Source: Candidatus Leptofilum proximum (GTDB lineage: Bacteria; Chloroflexota; Anaerolineae; Promineifilales; Promineifilaceae). Taken from it: a DNA stretch of 64,000 bases. The DNA lies in NCBI GenBank assembly GCA_016710325.1, contig JADJXK010000002.1:1736001-1800000 (forward strand). Reading direction: 5' to 3'. Shown piece after piece: positions 62,212 to 64,000 of the stretch; positions within the stretch are counted from its first letter, which is position 1; every line of letters starts with the position of its first letter. The position numbers and the translations under genes are program-made. The notes beneath the pieces are model-generated. The model ran no database searches. It worked only from the letters and a program-made list of their open reading frames with translations, and was not told the DNA's origin.

Positions 62212-63081
62212 ATGACGGCCGTTCCCTCCAAAAAAGAACCTTATCACCGGATGTCTGAGCCAATGGCGACTTTGAGCGCGTTTGCCGCAATGGTGAAGAA
62301 GGAGTTTATTATCCAGCTGCGCTACCCGGTAGAGTTTGTGGCCAGCTTTGCCCAGATCTTCCTCATCGTGCTGGTGCTGACGCTGGCCGGGTTGATGTTT
62401 GCCCCGGACGGTATCGAGAGCGAATCCACCAGCGAGGTGACCGGGCTGGTGGTGTACGGGTTTGTGCTGTTTCTCTACCTGTCGGACACGCTGTGGAGCA
62501 TTGGCTTTAACGTGCGGCGCGAGCAGAAGCAGGGCACGCTGGAGCAGCTCTACCTGAGCCCGGCGTCCAAGTTTGCCGCACTGGCTTCACGCGTGGCGCT
62601 GACGCTGCTGTGGACCGGGCTGCTTTCCGTGGTTGCGGCCGTTCTCATGAGTGCGCTGTTGGGTGAACTGCCGGTGAATAACGGTCCACTGGCGTTCTAC
62701 ATCTTGCTCATGACCTTATCTGGCACGTTTGGCACCGGCTTTGCCTTTGCAGCGCTCACCCTGCACATTAAGGAAGCGGCCCAAACGGCCGTCAACCTGC
62801 TGCAATTTGGCTTCATGATCTTTTGTGCGCCATTTTTTCCGTTTTCGGCGCTGCCGGAACCGCTGTTGTGGGTAGCCAAGGCGATTCCGTTGTCTTACGG
62901 TGTGGATGCATTTCGTTCCACCTTGATGGGTTATCCAAATGGATTCCCCGAACTGGCCCCGATTGGTGTAGAATTGGGCATTGTGACGCTCTTCGGCGTT
63001 GCCATGCCTCTGGTGGGCTTCTGGTTGTACCGTCAGGCAGAAAACCAGGCCCGCCGCAGAGGGAGTTTGTCTGAATATTGA
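62212..63081 (+). CDS. ABC-2 type permease
   Basis: Six hydrophobic segments over 289 residues. VRREQKQGTLEQLYLSPASK is the same E-x-G-T-L-E coupling region as in the 60713 permease, and FAAMVKKEFIIQLRYPVEFV is the N-terminal amphipathic helix. Together with the 59630 ATPase the two permeases could form a heterodimeric exporter. The ATG runs directly into ACGGCCGT (N-terminus M-T-A-V). A later in-frame ATG at 62251 is a possible start. GAGG lies eight bases upstream. Confidence 0.85.
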   Translation: MTAVPSKKEPYHRMSEPMATLSAFAAMVKKEFIIQLRYPVEFVASFAQIFLIVLVLTLAGLMFAPDGIESESTSEVTGLVVYGFVLFLYLSDTLWSIGFNVRREQKQGTLEQLYLSPASKFAALASRVALTLLWTGLLSVVAAVLMSALLGELPVNNGPLAFYILLMTLSGTFGTGFAFAALTLHIKEAAQTAVNLLQFGFMIFCAPFFPFSALPEPLLWVAKAIPLSYGVDAFRSTLMGYPNGFPELAPIGVELGIVTLFGVAMPLVGFWLYRQAENQARRRGSLSEY

Positions 63082-63082
63082 G

Positions 63083-63163
63083 TTTGCAAGTATGCGAGTG
63101 GCGGGTATGCAAGGGCCTTGCTTATAACTGGCACACTTGCAAACACGCAAACTTGCACACTTG
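63083..63163. repeat. TTTGCAAG/CTTGCAAA-type facing repeat
   Basis: GTTTGCAAGTATGCGAGTGG with related units on the left faces CACACTTGCAAACACGCAAA and CTTGCACACTTG on the right. It ends just before the proposed acetyltransferase start. Confidence 0.7.
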
Positions 63164-63164
63164 T

Positions 63165-64000
63165 ATGATTGTTACCTTACCCTCGACGGACCAATCGAAA
63201 AATGGGCCACGACCCATTAACATGAACACCGATATTCCCGGCATCTTGAAGCTGCTGGAGTTGGTGTTTGGTGCTTCTCTGGACGCAGAGGGGCGGCAGA
63301 TGTTTGCCGGAAACAGCAGCGCGCTGCAATCACCGGCGATTTTGTGGCGATTGAGTCCGGCCGCCGCCAAGCTGTCGCAGGGGTTTGTGTGGGAGGAAGA
63401 CGGCCGTATCGTCGGCAACGTCACCGTCCTCAACAGCGATACCCCAGGGCGGTTCCTGGTGGTCAACGTGGCGGTCCATCCAGACTACCGGCGGCGCGGC
63501 ATTGCCCGCCTGCTGATGAAGCAGGTGGAAAACCTGGTGCGGCAGCGGCAGGGGAACCAGATTCTCTTGCAGGTGGTGAAGCAAAACACAGCCGCCGTTG
63601 AACTTTACAATTCGCTCGATTACACCACCATCGGCAGCATGACGCATTGGACCGCTCCGGTGACGCGGCTGCGGCGGCTGGAGCTGAACGTGGAAAGCCC
63701 CAGCCCTCATATTCGCGAACTGCGGCGGCACGAGTGGCGCAGCGCTTTTGCCCTGGACCATGAGGCACTGCATCCGGACCTGAACTGGCCCGAGCTGCCC
63801 AAGCCAGACATGTACAAAAGCGGGCTTTGGGCCAAGGTGATGGACTTTTTGAACGGCCGTCAGTCGGAAACGTGGGTCATCACCACCACCAAGAATCAGC
63901 TCATCGGCCTGGCATCGCTGAGCTCGGAGTGGGGCAGCTCGCACCAGGCAGCCATTCGGGTGCATCCGGGGTGGACAGGGCGTTTGGAACGGCCGCTCCT
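63165..64000 (+). CDS. GNAT family N-acetyltransferase, 3' end outside the window
   Basis: The acetyl-CoA-binding motif is VNVAVHPDYRRRGIARLLMK (V-H-P-x-x-R-R-x-G-x-[AG]), followed by LQVVKQNTAAVELYNSLDYT, both typical of GNAT enzymes. A second partial repeat (QAAIRVHPGWTGRLERPLL) at the window end suggests a tandem two-domain GNAT. I start at ATG 63165, which gives PRPINMNTDIPGILKLLELV, the usual first strand and helix; ATG 63222 is the alternative. No clear ribosome binding site precedes either. Substrate unknown. The gene runs off the right edge. Confidence 0.78.
   Translation, partial: MIVTLPSTDQSKNGPRPINMNTDIPGILKLLELVFGASLDAEGRQMFAGNSSALQSPAILWRLSPAAAKLSQGFVWEEDGRIVGNVTVLNSDTPGRFLVVNVAVHPDYRRRGIARLLMKQVENLVRQRQGNQILLQVVKQNTAAVELYNSLDYTTIGSMTHWTAPVTRLRRLELNVESPSPHIRELRRHEWRSAFALDHEALHPDLNWPELPKPDMYKSGLWAKVMDFLNGRQSETWVITTTKNQLIGLASLSSEWGSSHQAAIRVHPGWTGRLERPL

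Overview
The window looks like a chromosomal segment from a Chloroflexota bacterium, probably class Anaerolineae. I infer this from secreted proteins with Pro/Thr-rich linkers, a lipoprotein with the repeated EVTRVVTE linker, short YLPL(V/I) motifs in exported proteins, moderately high GC, and frequent TTG/GTG starts. No rRNA or tRNA gene was seen. The most pervasive feature is the 8-bp palindrome ACGGCCGT. It occurs roughly 90 times by eye count, where about one copy would be expected by chance, in genes and intergenic DNA alike.

Layout. 1-8.8 kb, minus strand: a surface-glycan style locus with a Wzt-like ABC ATPase, a Vgb-like beta-propeller, two GT-C type membrane glycosyltransferases and two secreted clan GH-A hydrolase-like proteins. 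9.0-15.3 kb, minus: a uracil-DNA glycosylase superfamily protein, PepF-type oligopeptidase, a hydrolase/acyl-CoA-ligase fusion and TrmB with an extra C-terminal domain. 15.3-22 kb, plus: an oligopeptide-binding lipoprotein behind a striking promoter/operator, arginase, an IS4-type insertion sequence and an ABC exporter. 22-24.3 kb, minus: an SH3b membrane protein and a tetrapyrrole methylase-MazG fusion.

24.5-50.2 kb, minus: one contiguous translation/transcription supercluster in the order rpoB, rpsL-rpsG-fusA-tuf, the S10 and spc operons, secY-adk, the alpha operon, truA, rplM-rpsI. rpoC, infA and map are not in their usual places. RpoB carries a large insertion and L29 a long tail. rpoB and rpsL each have a recognisable promoter and a long structured leader.

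50.2-53.8 kb, minus: a GT4 glycosyltransferase, a TyrA-like dehydrogenase, an HD protein and an M50 protease. From 54 kb to the end, plus: a leaderless DUF951 gene with a GT2 glycosyltransferase, then a nine-gene cluster. That cluster has two DUF4097 beta-repeat proteins, a DUF2089 zinc-ribbon regulator, two small paralogous proteins, one unrecognised membrane protein, one ABC ATPase and two ABC-2 permeases. A short helical module (G-K-[IL]-S-x-E-E-A-like) recurs in three of these proteins, so I read the cluster as a candidate envelope-stress or export system. It is the best candidate in the window for an undescribed system.

Many intergenic gaps outside the ribosomal block hold hairpins built from short tandem units of 7-8 bp arranged as inverted repeats. 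One such element has been absorbed in frame into the glycosylase gene.
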